A stretch of DNA of 64,000 nt from Isoetes taiwanensis (lineage: Eukaryota > Streptophyta > Lycopodiopsida > Isoetales > Isoetaceae): assembly GCA_021234155.1 (NCBI GenBank), contig JAJEKV010000049.1:2571487-2635486 (forward strand). Direction: 5' to 3'. Positions 21,627-33,090 of this stretch are shown piece by piece. The translations under genes were made by a program, and so were the position numbers. Position 1 is the first letter of the stretch. The number at the start of each line of letters is the position of its first letter. A model generated the notes under the pieces. The model saw only the letters and a program-made list of their open reading frames with translations. It was not told where the DNA came from and ran no database searches.

Positions 21627-24600
21627 TTATCTTCTTAGCAAGTGCTGAATTCCCACTAGTAAGTCTGGAGCGTAATCTGCCATCGAAGATGCCTCTACAG
21701 CATAGACATGCTTTGCTCCAGCCAAATAACCAGGAAAAAAAAGACAAAAAATGAACTGAGAATCTAAAGATTTTGCTTCAGGGTTATCGCAAGCAATCAT
21801 GTTAACATCCTGAGGTATTGTAACTCTCGCTGTTTTACTAGGAATAGTTTTTGGAGTCCACGAGTACAATACGGTTTCAATGTCTAGCCAAAGATCAGGA
21901 TCACTAGGATTTCTCCTCCATCTCTTTGTCCAACAATCTGAATATCTTTCTTTATCGGTGACATTACTCAACTGATGTACTGGACACCACCATTCCACGC
22001 GCACCTTATTGAAGTTAACATCACCTTCTTCTTTGCAAATATCCGAGATAGTCCATCCCAACCACACTGGATAGGTCTCTAGATCTGCTGGTTTTACTAC
22101 TACAAATTGGTGGCACTCCACGTCAGTAGAAGGTTCATAACAATCCATGCCTAGATATTTTGGCCTATCCTTCTTAGGACCAACATAGTGTTTATCAGAT
22201 TGAGGAGGAGCATATGCCTTCACAATGCTACTAATGGTACCATCATCTTCGTCAGCACCAGCTAATGTTTTCCACTTACTTTTAGGGAACCACCCTTCTT
22301 TTCGGCTCTTCTGAGGATGTGTCTACCTCATCCAACAAGTTGATCACCTTCTTCCAATAATCTATCAATGCACGATTAGTCTCATCTGAATTAGTTTGCC
22401 AATGCTTGATGTAGTCATTGATGCCATCCTTAGTCAAGCCCAATTGCTTGACTTCTTCAGTTGGTTTTAGAGCTTTTGGTTGACCAGGAGGTATCATAGG
22501 CTTGCCATTTGCATCCCTGCGCCAAATTTCTGCCCCACCTCTCCACTTCTCCTCTGAAGGTCTCATTTTCCATTGCACGATTGGAATCCCTTCTCTCACC
22601 CAAAAGTGAATTGAAGAGGTCTAGAATGACCTTCCATGTCGAGAGCATAACCATCCACAAAACTCTTCCAATCAGGCACTTCTTCTATGATAGATCCTAT
22701 AGGAGATGGATTTGTACATCCATGAAATATTTCCAATAGCCTGGGAAAGTTGGTAGCTGTCATTGTCTCAATACATGACTATATTTTCCAAACAATGCAT
22801 CCACATCCTCATGAGTATGTCAGGGCATTAGGAACCCCAAATTGACTCTTTCAAAAATACCCACAAACTGTTAAGTAGGATAGGAAAGAAAACATCCACT
22901 GTTCTTATTTTGACCAGCACAATTATCTAGTTGCAAGAGGAGCTTTCTGGGCAGATCTCGAGGTTTAGCACGAGATGTTGAAGCTCCAACATGTTCATTA
23001 GGTCCATTCCTCCTAAATCTTGCCTTGCTAAACTTTTCAATACTATTAGGGGTTCCATCCAACAATGCACTATGTAGTGCCCGGCTAGTCAGTAGGATCC
23101 CTGTGTGGGTGACCATTGTAACCCTTCTCATAGTTTCTTAAACACCTCATGATACTCCCAATGTGAAAATCACGGACCATCACTCCACAACTCTAAACTG
23201 AAATGGCCATAATAGGTCGAGGACTGCCCATGCAATTTTGATCATTGAAATCGCAAAGGGTATGATCTTCCACATGACTTAGGAATGTACTTGAATTGTG
23301 GAAGACAAGTCTTCTGTTGGTCCATTTTATCATGTATAATACATAGATAGTTATTAGGTTCCATTGCGGATAAGGTCCTCCACATCCAATAAGTTGATCT
23401 ACATGATAGTTGATCTCGTCATATGGTCCTTCATATGTTCCCTTATCTTTGCCCTTAGACTTGGTTGCGGTCTTATCTAGTGTCTCCTTCAGCTTAGCAC
23501 ATAAATTGCACTTGGCAAAGTTGTTTGAAGTTGCTATGGTCACATGCTTGAAATGCTTATTCCATAGCCTACTAAAACTGGGAATTTTGGGATATAGAGG
23601 CCACTCCAAGTTCGAAGCAATGCATTTATTTCCTCTAATATGCTCTTACGGGTACAATGGGATGGCAATCTCTTTTCAACAATAACTCTACCCCTGTTCA
23701 TCCTTCTTACTCTTATGTGGCATGTTTTTTGCATTGAAATCCACATATCTTTCAAATATTTCCCTTTGCGGCTATAGTTCTTGAGGTAGGCCTTACCGGG
23801 CCGGTGTTCCCATGCAATGCAATTTTACTACCATTTTCATGTCTCTTTTGCCGGTTATTGCCAAGAAGAGGTTGGAATTCCATGTATAGCCATCCATGCT
23901 TTTGAACATATCCACTTTCCATTCAATGGGAATCTTTTCTTCTTTGATCTTTCATCACGAATTGCATAGCCAAATATGGTGTACATGAAATTCCTCCTGC
24001 TATCACACTTATGTTCCTGATATGTAGCTCTTGCTACCACCATCTCCTCTATTGTGAACATTCTAATACTGGGAGGCCCAACAACATTCACTTCCTCTAA
24101 CTTTGCATCGGGGCTTCAGGAGAACAATCATAATCGACTTACATCTTTTGGTGGGATAATGTTTGAAAGTTGGAAGTGGCCTCTTGCTACTTGTGTGAAC
24201 ATTATTGACAATGGTTCTACATCTATAGGAAGCGTGTAGTTCCCCTCGGTTGAATCTTGTCCCTAGGCCATGCAACAATAGTTGGAACCTCTAGTTGCTT
24301 CACACAAGCTAGGCATTCTTGTTTGCACGAACCCTTTTCCTTCCAATTGTCATATAATTTTGAGATTGCCACACCTAACCTGTCCTCCCCTAATCTTTCA
24401 TCATTCCTTTGCATTGATAGGATCTGCTAGAACAATAATCCCTTCTCCCTCTTGCCTCTCTCATTTGCATGCATGCGGGATCTTGACCTTTTGTTTTTCC
24501 AATCGACCCGAGTATAAAGTACAATTTCCTTTCCTGTGGCATCATCCTTTTCATTTGAGGTCTTTTCCTTTCCTTTGCCATCATCTTTGTCATCTTCATC

Positions 24601-24740
24601 CTTTTCATTTCTGGTCTTTTCCTTTCCTTTCCTATCATCTTTGTCATCTTCATTAGTTGGGGATTTTTCCTTGCCTTGATCACCATCATTGGGGGCCTTG
24701 GGGGATTTAGCATTTTGCATGCCATTGACCTAAAATGCAT
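21627..24740 (-). pseudogene. DUF7869-type transposon-like gene, decayed
   Basis: Minus-strand coding remnants run from about 24740 down to 21627 in several frames. In 5'-3' order they are a highly charged KGKEK/DDKDD-rich N-terminus, a QECLACVKQLEVP stretch, TIFGYAIRDERSKKKRFP, a cysteine-containing segment CNLCAKLKETL, then LLLQLDNCAGQNKN (about 22940-22900) and HTHEDVDALFGKYSHVLR (about 22820-22765). The pair 'LQxDNxxxxNKN ... GHTHEDxD' is the hallmark I associate with DUF7869 proteins, a transposase-like family repeated in many plant and animal genomes; the Asp and Asn/His-Glu-Asp residues suggest an RNase H-like catalytic core (inference). The last 198 codons (21627-22223) stay open and carry YPVWLGWTISDICKE and a Trp-rich segment. 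Several frameshifts and stops make it a pseudogene, unless many small introns are assumed. Confidence 0.6.
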
Positions 24741-24749
24741 AAAAACCTA

Positions 24750-25170
24750 TAGTAAGTTAGCATATCCAAATAACATCTCCCTAACATGTTCTTAAATGAA
24801 AGTTAACCTTAATAATAACCTTAATAACCTATAATAACTTAATCTATAATAATAATAAGTTAACCTATAATATATTAACTTATAATAACCATAAATGTTG
24901 TAACCTTAAAAACAACTTTAAGGCTTTAGGTTAGCACTTTTAAGGTTAGAAGTTTTAAGGTTAAAACTTCTTTCAATAAAGATAACCTTAGCCTAAAACT
25001 TCTAAAACTTAAAACTTCTAAATTCAAATTCATAAACTTTTAAACTTATAACCTTATTTATGAACTTAAAAATATTAACCTTAACTAATAACCTTAACTT
25101 ATAAACCTTAAAACTATTAACCTTAAATCTTATAACTTATATAACCCTTGCAATAAATGTTCGCGGCAGT
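24750..25170. repeat. TAACCTTA-rich low-complexity tract
   Basis: Variants of AACCTTA, TAATAACCT and AAACTTCTAA repeat irregularly. It is AT-rich, without fixed period or coding. Confidence 0.6.
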
Positions 25171-25259
25171 TATTATGGCACGGTACGAAAATTTTTAAAG
25201 CAGTTATTATTTCCAGTTTACAATCCCTTTCCAACTTTTCCAGCTTTCTCTCTTTCGAA

Positions 25260-25830
25260 CTTCGAACTCTGGTCTCTGCATGCAATCTAGGCGCTTCAAT
25301 CTGCTTCAATCTCGACTTCTATCTTCTTCTCGGCTTCTATCTGCATCAATCTCGACTCAATCTCGGCTTCTATATGCTTTAAACTCGGCTTTTCGAGCTT
25401 TTCGGCTTCTACAATCATCTGCTTTAGGGTTTTCGGCTCAAAGGTGTTTTCGGCTCCAAGGTTTGTAGGCAGAATTCTGTTGATCATAGAGTTTCTGGTA
25501 TAGCATCATGAAGTATAAGCAAGAATGTTCCATGGGACTTTTAATATATGCAATATAAGCAAGAATGTATATGTTCCACATATATTACAAGAATGTTACA
25601 GCAAGAATGTCTCTGGTTTTTTTGGCTTTTCGGCTCTGTACAATCTCTCTGACTTTGAATAACTTTGGTTTTTTGTGTTAAAGCTTCTCGGCTTCTAGCT
25701 GCTATTGCTTTTTCTCGGCTTCTTAAGGCTCAAATCAACTTTGGTTTTCGATCTTTTGGTTTCGGCTCGAAGTCAAAGGCTCAATTCTCGGGTACAGAAC
25801 ACAAATAGGTTAGTATATCTCATTCTTTAC
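25260..25830. repeat. Degenerate CTCGGCTTCTA repeats
   Basis: CTCGACTTCTATC, CTCGGCTTCTATCTGC, CTCGGCTTTTCGAGC, TTTTCGGCTTCTAC and similar variants recur about every 25-35 bases, ending near 25800. The 62-63 codon frames on either strand are products of the repeat. Confidence 0.55.
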
Positions 25831-25997
25831 ATAAAGTAGTTATTTTACAGAAAGCATGTTATTTACTTTTACATGCATCAGTATATTTACCACCTTCAGC
25901 AAAATAGTTAATTTAATCAGTTAATCAGATACTTTTACATGAATCAGAATATCCTGCTCTATGATCTTGTTCTGTGATCTTGCCTATATGATCTGCT

Positions 25998-26180
25998 CTT
26001 ATTCTATTTCACTAGCTCTTCCTCTATCTGTTCTAATTAATGATCTAAAATAATGAAGTTATTATATTTCACTAGCTCTTCCTCTATCTGTTCTAATTAA
26101 TGATCTAAAATAATGAAGTTATTCTATTTCACTAGCTCTTCCTCTATCTGTTCTAATTAATGATCTGAAATAATGAAGTA
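25998..26180. repeat. 60-bp tandem repeat, three units
   Basis: The unit TTATTCTATTTCACTAGCTC...GATCTAAAATAATGAAG is repeated at about 26000, 26060 and 26120, with single-base differences (TTATTATATT in unit 2, GATCTGAAAT in unit 3). Another partial unit, CACTAGCTCTTCCTCTATCT, appears at about 26294. Confidence 0.9.
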
Positions 26181-26194
26181 AATAATGATCATAG

Positions 26195-26292
26195 ATCATA
26201 TCTGCTCTATGATCTTGCTCTATGATCTATGATCTATGATCTATGATCTATGATCTATGAAATCATAGATCATAGATCATAGATCATAGATC
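26195..26292. repeat. (ATGATCT)n / (AGATCAT)n perfect fold-back
   Basis: Five or more heptamers CTATGAT run into GAAATC and then the same heptamers in reverse complement (ATCATAG). This creates a long near-perfect palindrome centred near 26262, likely to extrude as a hairpin and to be unstable. Confidence 0.85.
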
Positions 26293-27215
26293 TTCACTAG
26301 CTCTTCCTCTATCTGCTCTAAATAATGAACTAAAACAATGAACTAAATATTGAACTAAATAATGAACTAATATCTGCATTATGCATTTTGTTAGAATAAT
26401 ATGTTGGAATGGGAGAAATCGCGCTTGGCGCATTTCTATTTTTGGGTTACGTTTTTCCACTAGGTTAATCAAAGCACGCCAGGCGCGTTTTTAGTTTGGC
26501 TTTTCAATTTCATACGGCTCTATACAAATCGCGCCAGGCCCGTGTGAAATAGATCTGTGAAAAACACAAAGCGCGCCTGGCGCGTTTTGAATTATGTATG
26601 TTCAGAATCGTTTTATGGGGAGAGTAATATATCATTTGCTAATTACTTTCTCTCGTTCTAGTGCCATGGATTTTCCTTATGCATGGACCTTTGGCCGCAT
26701 TCCTAGTTCAAATACCTTCGGGCCGGTTCTAGATCAAATACACTTTCCCTGGACGACCATCAACTCTGGACCCTGTACAAGATATTACTTGATTGTGCTG
26801 TTCAAAACGTTCAAAGAGAGTTGGAGAATCCATTAGACGGTCTGTATCAGGGGCCATGGGAACTGGACATATGCGGCTCCTCATGCTCTTAGTAAGGCTC
26901 ATGCCAACAAATAAGTACGAGGATTTGATTTATAGTATCAAGGATCGATACAACACTCTGGTTTGGAGACTCGATATTTTCCTGTCATATCAGGGTGGTT
27001 CAGGTGGGACTTTTTGCGGGATTGGGCCGATGAAGTGGGCCTGTGTGACATATTGTAGAGATAGAAAATTCGCGCCTGGCGCATTTTTGCAGAAGAAGAA
27101 ATGTACATATACTTTTTTGGAATATGAATACAAACTCGCGCCTGGCGCATTTTTGCACTATACTTTTCTGTCATTAGTTTATTATGTTTTTTTATATGCA
27201 ATGTCGAAAACATTG

Positions 27216-27327
27216 AATCCTTTGATGCCCTCCAGCCAGTATGACCAACCCCAAGAAACTACATATTTTCATTAATGTGTAGTTTCATGGGGTTGATATG
27301 ACTGGCTAAAGAACATCAAAGAATCTA
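27216..27327. repeat. Imperfect hairpin with arms of about 50 nt
   Basis: The left arm 27216-27264 (CCTTTGATGCCCTCCAGCCA, then CAACCCCAAGAAACTACAT) pairs with the right arm 27276-27327 (ATGTGTAGTTTCATGGGGTT, then ACTGGCTAAAGAACATCAAAG) around a short loop. There are several mismatches and bulges. Shape and size would fit a plant microRNA precursor or a small foldback element. Nothing in the sequence decides between them. Confidence 0.6.
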
Positions 27328-27339
27328 AAATTCACAAGA

Positions 27340-28580
27340 TCACGCAGATGTTATGATATATTCATTTTTTTTGAATATCCAAATATACATACCTTTTTCA
27401 GACGGTCTTTTGGCCATGCTACAAATGTGCCCACGCTTTCACCAACTGTATCGCCACCGGGATGTCTTCTTGGAAGAGCCTCATCTTCATAATTGCAGTT
27501 TATAATGGAAATCTTACAGAAATTGTTTCCAAGAGGAACACCATGACACATAGAACTTGGATTCAGATCTTCGATTTTACATAAGCCTACTCGGCTTCAA
27601 GTTTCTTTGTTAAAAGATAGCATTCTTCTCCGACAGCGATAAAGAACCGAGAATGCATTGGAAAAATAGAGGGCGAAAAATAGAGAACAAGAGAATGCAT
27701 TGGAATGGAATCACACTCACCATAGTTCAGCCGGACATCGAATGGGATTGAAGGCGTTGGCTCGATCGAATGGGATTGAAGGCGTTGTAGAGGCGGATCT
27801 TGGGGGCTCGATAGTCGATTATTCTTGGGCTCTCGATAGTAGGAATGATCTTGGGCTCTCGATAGTAGGGTGGCCGATTAGGTGGTAGTAGATTGCCACA
27901 TATCGTTTCTTGAAATTAATAATTAATTGTTATCTTGAAATTGCACTAAAAAGAAAAACACAATTTAAATTTGTAAATGGCGGACGGGCGGTTAATTAAA
28001 GCGGTATAAATTAAAAGGGCGAATTTGAATTCTGATTTGTAAATCGGCGGCCTAGATTATCAACGCATACATATAAGTTTAAACCAAAACCCGATCTCAT
28101 ATTATCCGCGACTTGCAGTTCTATGGCGTCTAGAGGATCCGCGGCGGCAGCAAAGAGGAGTAGAGGTGGGCGGCAGTCCAAAGCACAAATGCAAAGCACG
28201 GAGGTTTTTGAACAAGCGAGAAAGCACAAATCCGCAAAGCGCCTCGGGTAATTGATACGTTTTTTGGTGCGTAATTGATTTACGTGTCCCTCTTTTTGTT
28301 AGGTTTTTTAGGATGTTTTTACGTAATAATAGAGTTATTAACAGAGAAGAAGCATGTGTCCTCTAGTATTTGAGTTCATATGTCCCAAACATGTGTGCTT
28401 AATGTGTGGCTAAACATTATTGATGTAGTTAGTTGTGGTTTTATAGTTTGTAGTGTAATTCAACTCTTTAAGTTGTGGTGTTTATAGTTATTTGTGTCAA
28501 GGCATTACATTAGTTTCTATATCTTGAGATGTAGAATCGACAATTGAAGTTGTATTTTTTATAGTTAGTTGTGTCCTTAG
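27340..28580. other. Spacer with short duplications
   Basis: Contains a duplicated GATCGAATGGGATTGAAGGCGTTG-like pair (about 27736-27786) and two near-identical TCTTGGGCTCTCGATAGTAG pieces (about 27823-27868). No gene is supported. The short minus frame at 28011-28229 is unrecognised. Confidence 0.5.
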
Positions 28581-28586
28581 CATTTG

Positions 28587-28705
28587 AAGTAAATGAACTT
28601 GCTCGTATTCTTTTCAAATCGCGCCAAAGCGTTCTTGTTAGTTCAATAAGTAAATGAACTTGCTCTATACTCTTTTTCAAATCGCGTCGGTAGCGTTTTT
28701 CTTAC
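28587..28705. repeat. 61-bp tandem duplication carrying the GC palindrome
   Basis: AAGTAAATGAACTTGCTC starts at 28587 and again at 28648. Each copy ends in a decayed version of the palindrome (TCGCGCCAAAGCG and TCGCGTCGGTAGCG), so the palindrome was present before the duplication and both copies have since mutated. Confidence 0.75.
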
Positions 28706-28713
28706 ATACCATC

Positions 28714-30300
28714 ATTGATTAAACCATTGATTAAACCATGTCTTTGTAATTTTACGGGATCACAAAAGCCAATCAAAAGGAGAATCAAGCAAGTCGAGAC
28801 CTCTTCATTGAGAAAAAGCCAAGGACGGATGAAGATGTTCTTTATTTATGGACTGCGGCATGTATTGGCGTTAGAAGATACATCAGGAATAATAAAGGCT
28901 CGGTAGAACCTCCATGTCGGAAGAAGATCTTATAGAGGGGTCGAGAATGGTATGTGGAGATATTCAAAAGCGGTGGGAAGACAGACCTCATATTCATGTC
29001 AAGGGTAAGAGAGACCGATCAAATGAAGAAGCGGGGAATTCTTATTACATGCGGCATGGGGCGATTCTTTACGTTTCTACGCTAGTTGAAGTCGGCCAAA
29101 AACATAAGAAGAGCCTAAAGAAGATCAATCGATCACGGTGCTAGCTCTTTTAAAAGAGGCGCATTAAGATCGGCGACATGGCCGATAACCTCTTCAAATT
29201 TTGGGCGGCGGTTGGCGAGCCATTGACTCCTAAAAGAATATGCGAGGGGCTTTACGGTATTCGACGAGCCATTAGCCACGAGGCCCTCGAGGCGTGTCTA
29301 CTACGAGCGGTGAAGGATAAGGAAGAAGCAAGCTCTAAAGGCGGGGAAACCCGAAGGCGGGCCGAGCCTAACAAGTGGCGATGACAAGGTCGAGGCGGTT
29401 GGAGGCGATGAGCAAACTCAAAAATATTGACAAGTATCCGCTGGGCACGAACTTCACCCATCGGTCCGTGGATAGGCTTTTTAGGTCCACTAAAGCCATT
29501 TATATCAGCGAGAAGGTATGACAAGCGGCACTCCTTGGAGATAGTGAAACAGCATGATCGAAAATCCGGGGCAAGTGCCAATGCTGCGCAGATGTAGTGC
29601 CGCACGATATGAAGCGAGGAAGATATTCATGTGGAGCAAAATTTGGAGGACTTCATCGACAATCGACATACATTTTATGATAATAGATGGCCGGCATTCA
29701 ATAGAGGCCCGAAGGTTACGTCGAGGTGAAGGCACAACATAGTGGGCATCGGTTGTTCTATAAACTCTATTACGTAAGCTGCCCGGTTCTGGCGGCTCAA
29801 CAACACCTTAGAGCTAGCGAAATAAAGCGCCTCACGAATGACATGGGAAAAACATTCTTATACAAAAAGGTAATTTTCTTCCCTTAGGCCTAGTTTTCGT
29901 ATTTGCAAATCGCGCCAGGCGCGATTTCATATTAGAGATTTGCCCACTCTAAAGAACAAACGCTTCCTAGTTTGTAGTTGTTTCTCGTCAAACATGTAAA
30001 TCGGGCGCTGGCGATTTCATATCGAAACTTCGCGCCTCCACGCGGGATTTGCCTACCATCGGGAGAAAAGGCTTTGTCTCCCGGGCTAGCCAATTATCGC
30101 GCGTGGCGTTGAGCATTTCGATATGAAAAGCGCGATTTACTTTTGACGAACGGCGGCTACCAAACCAGGAAGCGTTTTCTCTTTAGAGTAGGCAAATCGC
30201 GCCTAGCGCGATTTGCTTTCTAATATGAAATCGCGCCTGGCGCAATTTTAAACTATAAGGATTTATTTTATTCACGATTATGATGTTAACAAGGTTACTC
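28714..30300 (+). pseudogene. Shredded coding region upstream of the 30.5-kb open frame
   Basis: Pieces of plausible protein appear in all three plus frames: PRTDEDVLYLWTAACIGVRR (about 28820-28885), HVKGKRDRSNEEAGNSYYMR (about 28995-29055), FKFWAAVGEPLTPKRICEGL (about 29193) and EDFIDNRHTFYDNRWPAFNR (about 29645). They are separated by stops and frame changes, so the gene is broken. I do not recognise the family. It is followed in the same orientation by the frames at 30504-33600, which suggests one original transcription unit or element. Confidence 0.45.
29890..30248. repeat. Inverted repeat, arms about 120-130 bp, with one extra palindrome
   Basis: 29890-30020 and 30120-30248 are inverted copies: shared blocks include TTTGACGA, GGAAGCGTTT, CTTTAGAGT, GGGCAAATC/TAGGCAAATC and TAATATGAAATCGCGCCTGG. 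Between CAAATC and TCTAATATG the right arm has about 20 extra bases, which are one more copy of the GC palindrome that the left arm lacks. Confidence 0.7.
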
Positions 30301-30503
30301 CTTGCAGTCCCTATATAGAGCAACCGGGCATGCTCGGAACCCGGTGGATTGAATATGGGAAGCCAATGCCAACCGGGCACGGGGCCAGTCAAAAGCGCCG
30401 AGTTCAAGTTCTTTGGAGAGGACACTTAGTCGGGCGATATCTGAGGACAAAAACAAGAGCACCGGATCAAAGAAAAAAAAAGGAGATGAAAAGGGTGATG
30501 CTT

Positions 30504-31351
30504 AGAGGAACCAAGCTGCGCCCAAGGATGCCTGCAAGATAGTTTTTGCTTCAGATCCAGTATGGGAGAAATGGAATGAATTCTGGGATGCCTACGTCGA
30601 GAAGAAGTTGCCAGATTCACAAGGAAGATTTCCTCCTGTTGACACATCAATTTTTGATATACATACAACAGAGATGAGGAAGGCTCAGGGATTGGACGAT
30701 CAAGAGCTGATCTCAGTTCTGGATAGGTTAATCAGAAAGGAAATTCTTTACAAGAAAACCTCGGCAGCAAAGTCTATGGAATCATTTCAAGAAGCATGCG
30801 ACGAGCTGAAAAATATTAGAGTGCTCAAAAAGGCAGTTGGTGAGGAATTACAAAGGCTTACAGGAGAGTGGTCGTTGTCGGAGTTAGGACTCATGCAAAA
30901 GTATAACGTCTCCAACGACGACCTAAAGAAATATGTATTTTGGTCCAAGGACTTTGTCAAGCAGCAGAAGTTGAAGAACGTGGCAAAGATCAGTGGGATT
31001 CACACTAAAGTTGCATCTGACTTGAAACGAAAAGTCGCGTTGGTGAAGAAGACCCCGGAGACGGAATCCACTTTTTTTTATCAAGTGTCCACAGGTTTCA
31101 AGTGTGCCTTGCCAAAAGTGGGTGCAGGTCCCCATGATATCACACTCTTCGTTCTTGATAGCCGAGACACCAGATGGTCGCTTGATGACTATAATACGTT
31201 CTTCCACATATGCAATGGTTTCACGACGGAGATGAACTACACAATTGTCACTATATGTCCCTCAGGCATGTCCTATGCATATGCTCTAAGCTTCTTTGCA
31301 AATGACTTAGAATGCGTGAAAGTCATACGACGAGGCGATCCTCATAGATGA
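30504..31351 (+). CDS. Unrecognised open frame in repeat-associated unit (probable exon)
   Basis: The frame is open from just after a stop at about 30501 to 31351. The first ATG inside is late (about 30675) and the preceding residues (ASDPVWEKWNEFWDAYVEKK) look like real protein, so this is more likely an exon or a gene with a broken 5' end than a complete ORF. The middle is helix-rich and charged (about 30660-31050). The last 90 residues are more globular, with HDITLFVLDSRDTRWSLDDY and CPSGMSYAYALSFFANDLEC, perhaps an alpha/beta fold. I cannot name the family. It lies between the shredded frames at 28.7-30.3 kb and the acidic ORF at 31560, all on the plus strand. Confidence 0.45.
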
Positions 31352-31559
31352 AACCGGGGGGCGGTTGACTTGGCCTGACAAGTAAAATTTCTCATGTGCT
31401 TATAATTATGATAGCCATGATGGATGATAAGGAATATGAGCGGCTCAAGGGAAAACAGGCGGAGACAAACTAGCATGGCGGTGCTATCAGTTAGATGAAC
31501 GCATAATCAGAAACGTCTTCTATCTGGAGCAAGAAGACAAGGGGAAGTCTGTCAAGGTT

Positions 31560-32393
31560 GTGGAAGAGTTAGAGGAAGAAGAGGAAGAGGAGGATGAAAT
31601 CGAGGAGGACCCAATTCTTGTGGGCCACATTAAGTATGAGCTCCTAACTTCACATAAGGGTAAGCTAAACAAGAGCGGGTTCTCTATGGAACTTTCGATT
31701 ACCTCATTGAAGCATTTTGTCCATTGGGAACAACTTTGGGAACTTCACGTTGGAGGTTACATCGGTAGAGAAGCTTTGAAGTTAGCAAGGAAATGTCAGA
31801 GCGTCGTCTCCGATGATCGAGCCAAAAATTTCTTGGACCTCTTCTTTGAGAAAGTACTAGAGGAAGCACCTAGGGGACCAATCGGCAGTGCAAAAAACAC
31901 AGCTTCTACCTCTAAGGCTGCAATACCTGCAGATTTGCTTAAGGAACGGGAGAAAATGAGAAAGCTATTCATTGGCCAAAACATCATGGATGAAACCGAA
32001 GAGCAGCCAGAGCACCAAGTACCTATCGACATCCCTGTGAACCTCCTTGTGAACATCCCTGACGATCAAGATAACATTGATCAAGATAATAAGGATGATG
32101 ATAATAACAAACTTGATGATGAAGCAGACTCCAAATCTGAAAACACTAGCCAGGTTAGCGTAAAGAGTAATGAACTATCAAGCATAGTTCACACTGTACA
32201 GATCTCAACTGATGTGGTTGGTGATTCTATCAGAGCGGAGACAATTCAGAATAAGGATGCAACGGAGGAAGACGAACCGGGGAATGAAGAAGAAGAAAGG
32301 TATCGTAACGATATCCATGCATTTTATAAACTACAAGCATCTAGAAATCGCGCCTGGCGCGATTTAGAGTTTCCTAGATTTCATAATTTTTAA
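31560..32393 (+). CDS. Unrecognised acidic ORF, 277 codons
   Basis: The reading frame begins at a TTG-like position without a clear ATG start. The N-terminus is strongly acidic (VEELEEEEEEEDEIEEDPI). A segment with ELLTSHKGKLNKSGFSMELS and HWEQLWELHVGGYIGREALK looks globular, and the C-terminal half is low-complexity Asp/Asn-rich (about 32045-32130). Near its 3' end the frame reads straight through a perfect copy of the GC palindrome (32345-32365, giving NRAWRDLE), so that copy was tolerated or inserted after coding was lost. The function is unknown; it is probably the next exon of the same degraded unit as 30504-31351. Confidence 0.4.
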   Translation: MEELEEEEEEEDEIEEDPILVGHIKYELLTSHKGKLNKSGFSMELSITSLKHFVHWEQLWELHVGGYIGREALKLARKCQSVVSDDRAKNFLDLFFEKVLEEAPRGPIGSAKNTASTSKAAIPADLLKEREKMRKLFIGQNIMDETEEQPEHQVPIDIPVNLLVNIPDDQDNIDQDNKDDDNNKLDDEADSKSENTSQVSVKSNELSSIVHTVQISTDVVGDSIRAETIQNKDATEEDEPGNEEEERYRNDIHAFYKLQASRNRAWRDLEFPRFHNF

Positions 32394-32466
32394 TTTATGT
32401 TGACAATCATCATTCATGAAATCGGCGCTGGCGTTTTAGTTTTCCATTTCTTTTATCTCATCGTTA

Positions 32467-33090
32467 TTGTTCTCCTTGCGAAATGATTTGGCTTCCTCAA
32501 AAGTCTTGGTCTTTGATTTGAATGGTGTGCTATGTAGAATGTTACCTAAAACAACGTTTGAAAAGTCATGGTATCGCCAACAACCATTTGAGACATTACC
32601 AAATATGTTTACCCGCCCTTATCCGGAAGGAGATGTTGGACCAGGCCTTGATCTGTTTTTAGATTTGTGCAATTTGGTCATCAATGGAGCTTAGAAATAT
32701 CTGGGATGTTTTGAAAGTAGTGCACGAGCTAAATAGAGATTGGGCGTCCATCACGGGATCAAAGCAAATGTGCTTCATTCACGAACCCTAAAAAGAACCA
32801 AGCGGGTAAAAAGATATTTGTGAAATGCTTGCGCAACATGATGGATGCCCTAGGTGTTGAGGATAAGGAAGGCATAATCATTGTGGATGATGGCGGCTCT
32901 AAAAGTTGCTTCAATCAGTCCGCGGTCATTGAATCCGCCATCCTATCATCCTGCTGATTTTGACAAAGGCGACTTTTCGCCCGTTTTGTTAGTGTCTTGC
33001 ATGAAATAGCCTCGGGGAAAAGCGGTTGAAGAGATACAAACACTATACCCGCATCTTGATCGGGAGGGGAAATTGTGGGGACCTTGAAAA
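32467..33090 (+). pseudogene. FCP1/Tim50-like (NIF) phosphatase-domain remnant
   Basis: The fragment starts VLVFDLNGVLC (about 32507), the DxDGTL/V-like first motif of HAD-type FCP1-homology domains with Asn in place of the second Asp, a form seen in a plant subgroup. Next comes a frame change, and NIWDVLKVVHELN is recognisable at about 32697. About 32812-32940 then gives KKIFVKCLRNMMDALG and EGIIIVDDGGSKSCFN, equivalent to the second DD motif (VDDS/VDDG). At least two frameshifts and stops interrupt it. Whether these proteins act on RNA polymerase II CTD or are inactive relatives cannot be told. It seems to belong to the same plus-strand unit as 30504-32393. Confidence 0.7.

Noticed and set aside
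24750..25170. Possible interstitial telomere repeat (AACCTTA-like)
   Set aside because: The units are AACCTTA/TAATAACC variants, not a regular TTTAGGG/AACCCTAA array.
25998..26180. Possible CRISPR-like array (60-bp repeats)
   Set aside because: Repeats are contiguous with no unique spacers, in a eukaryotic setting.
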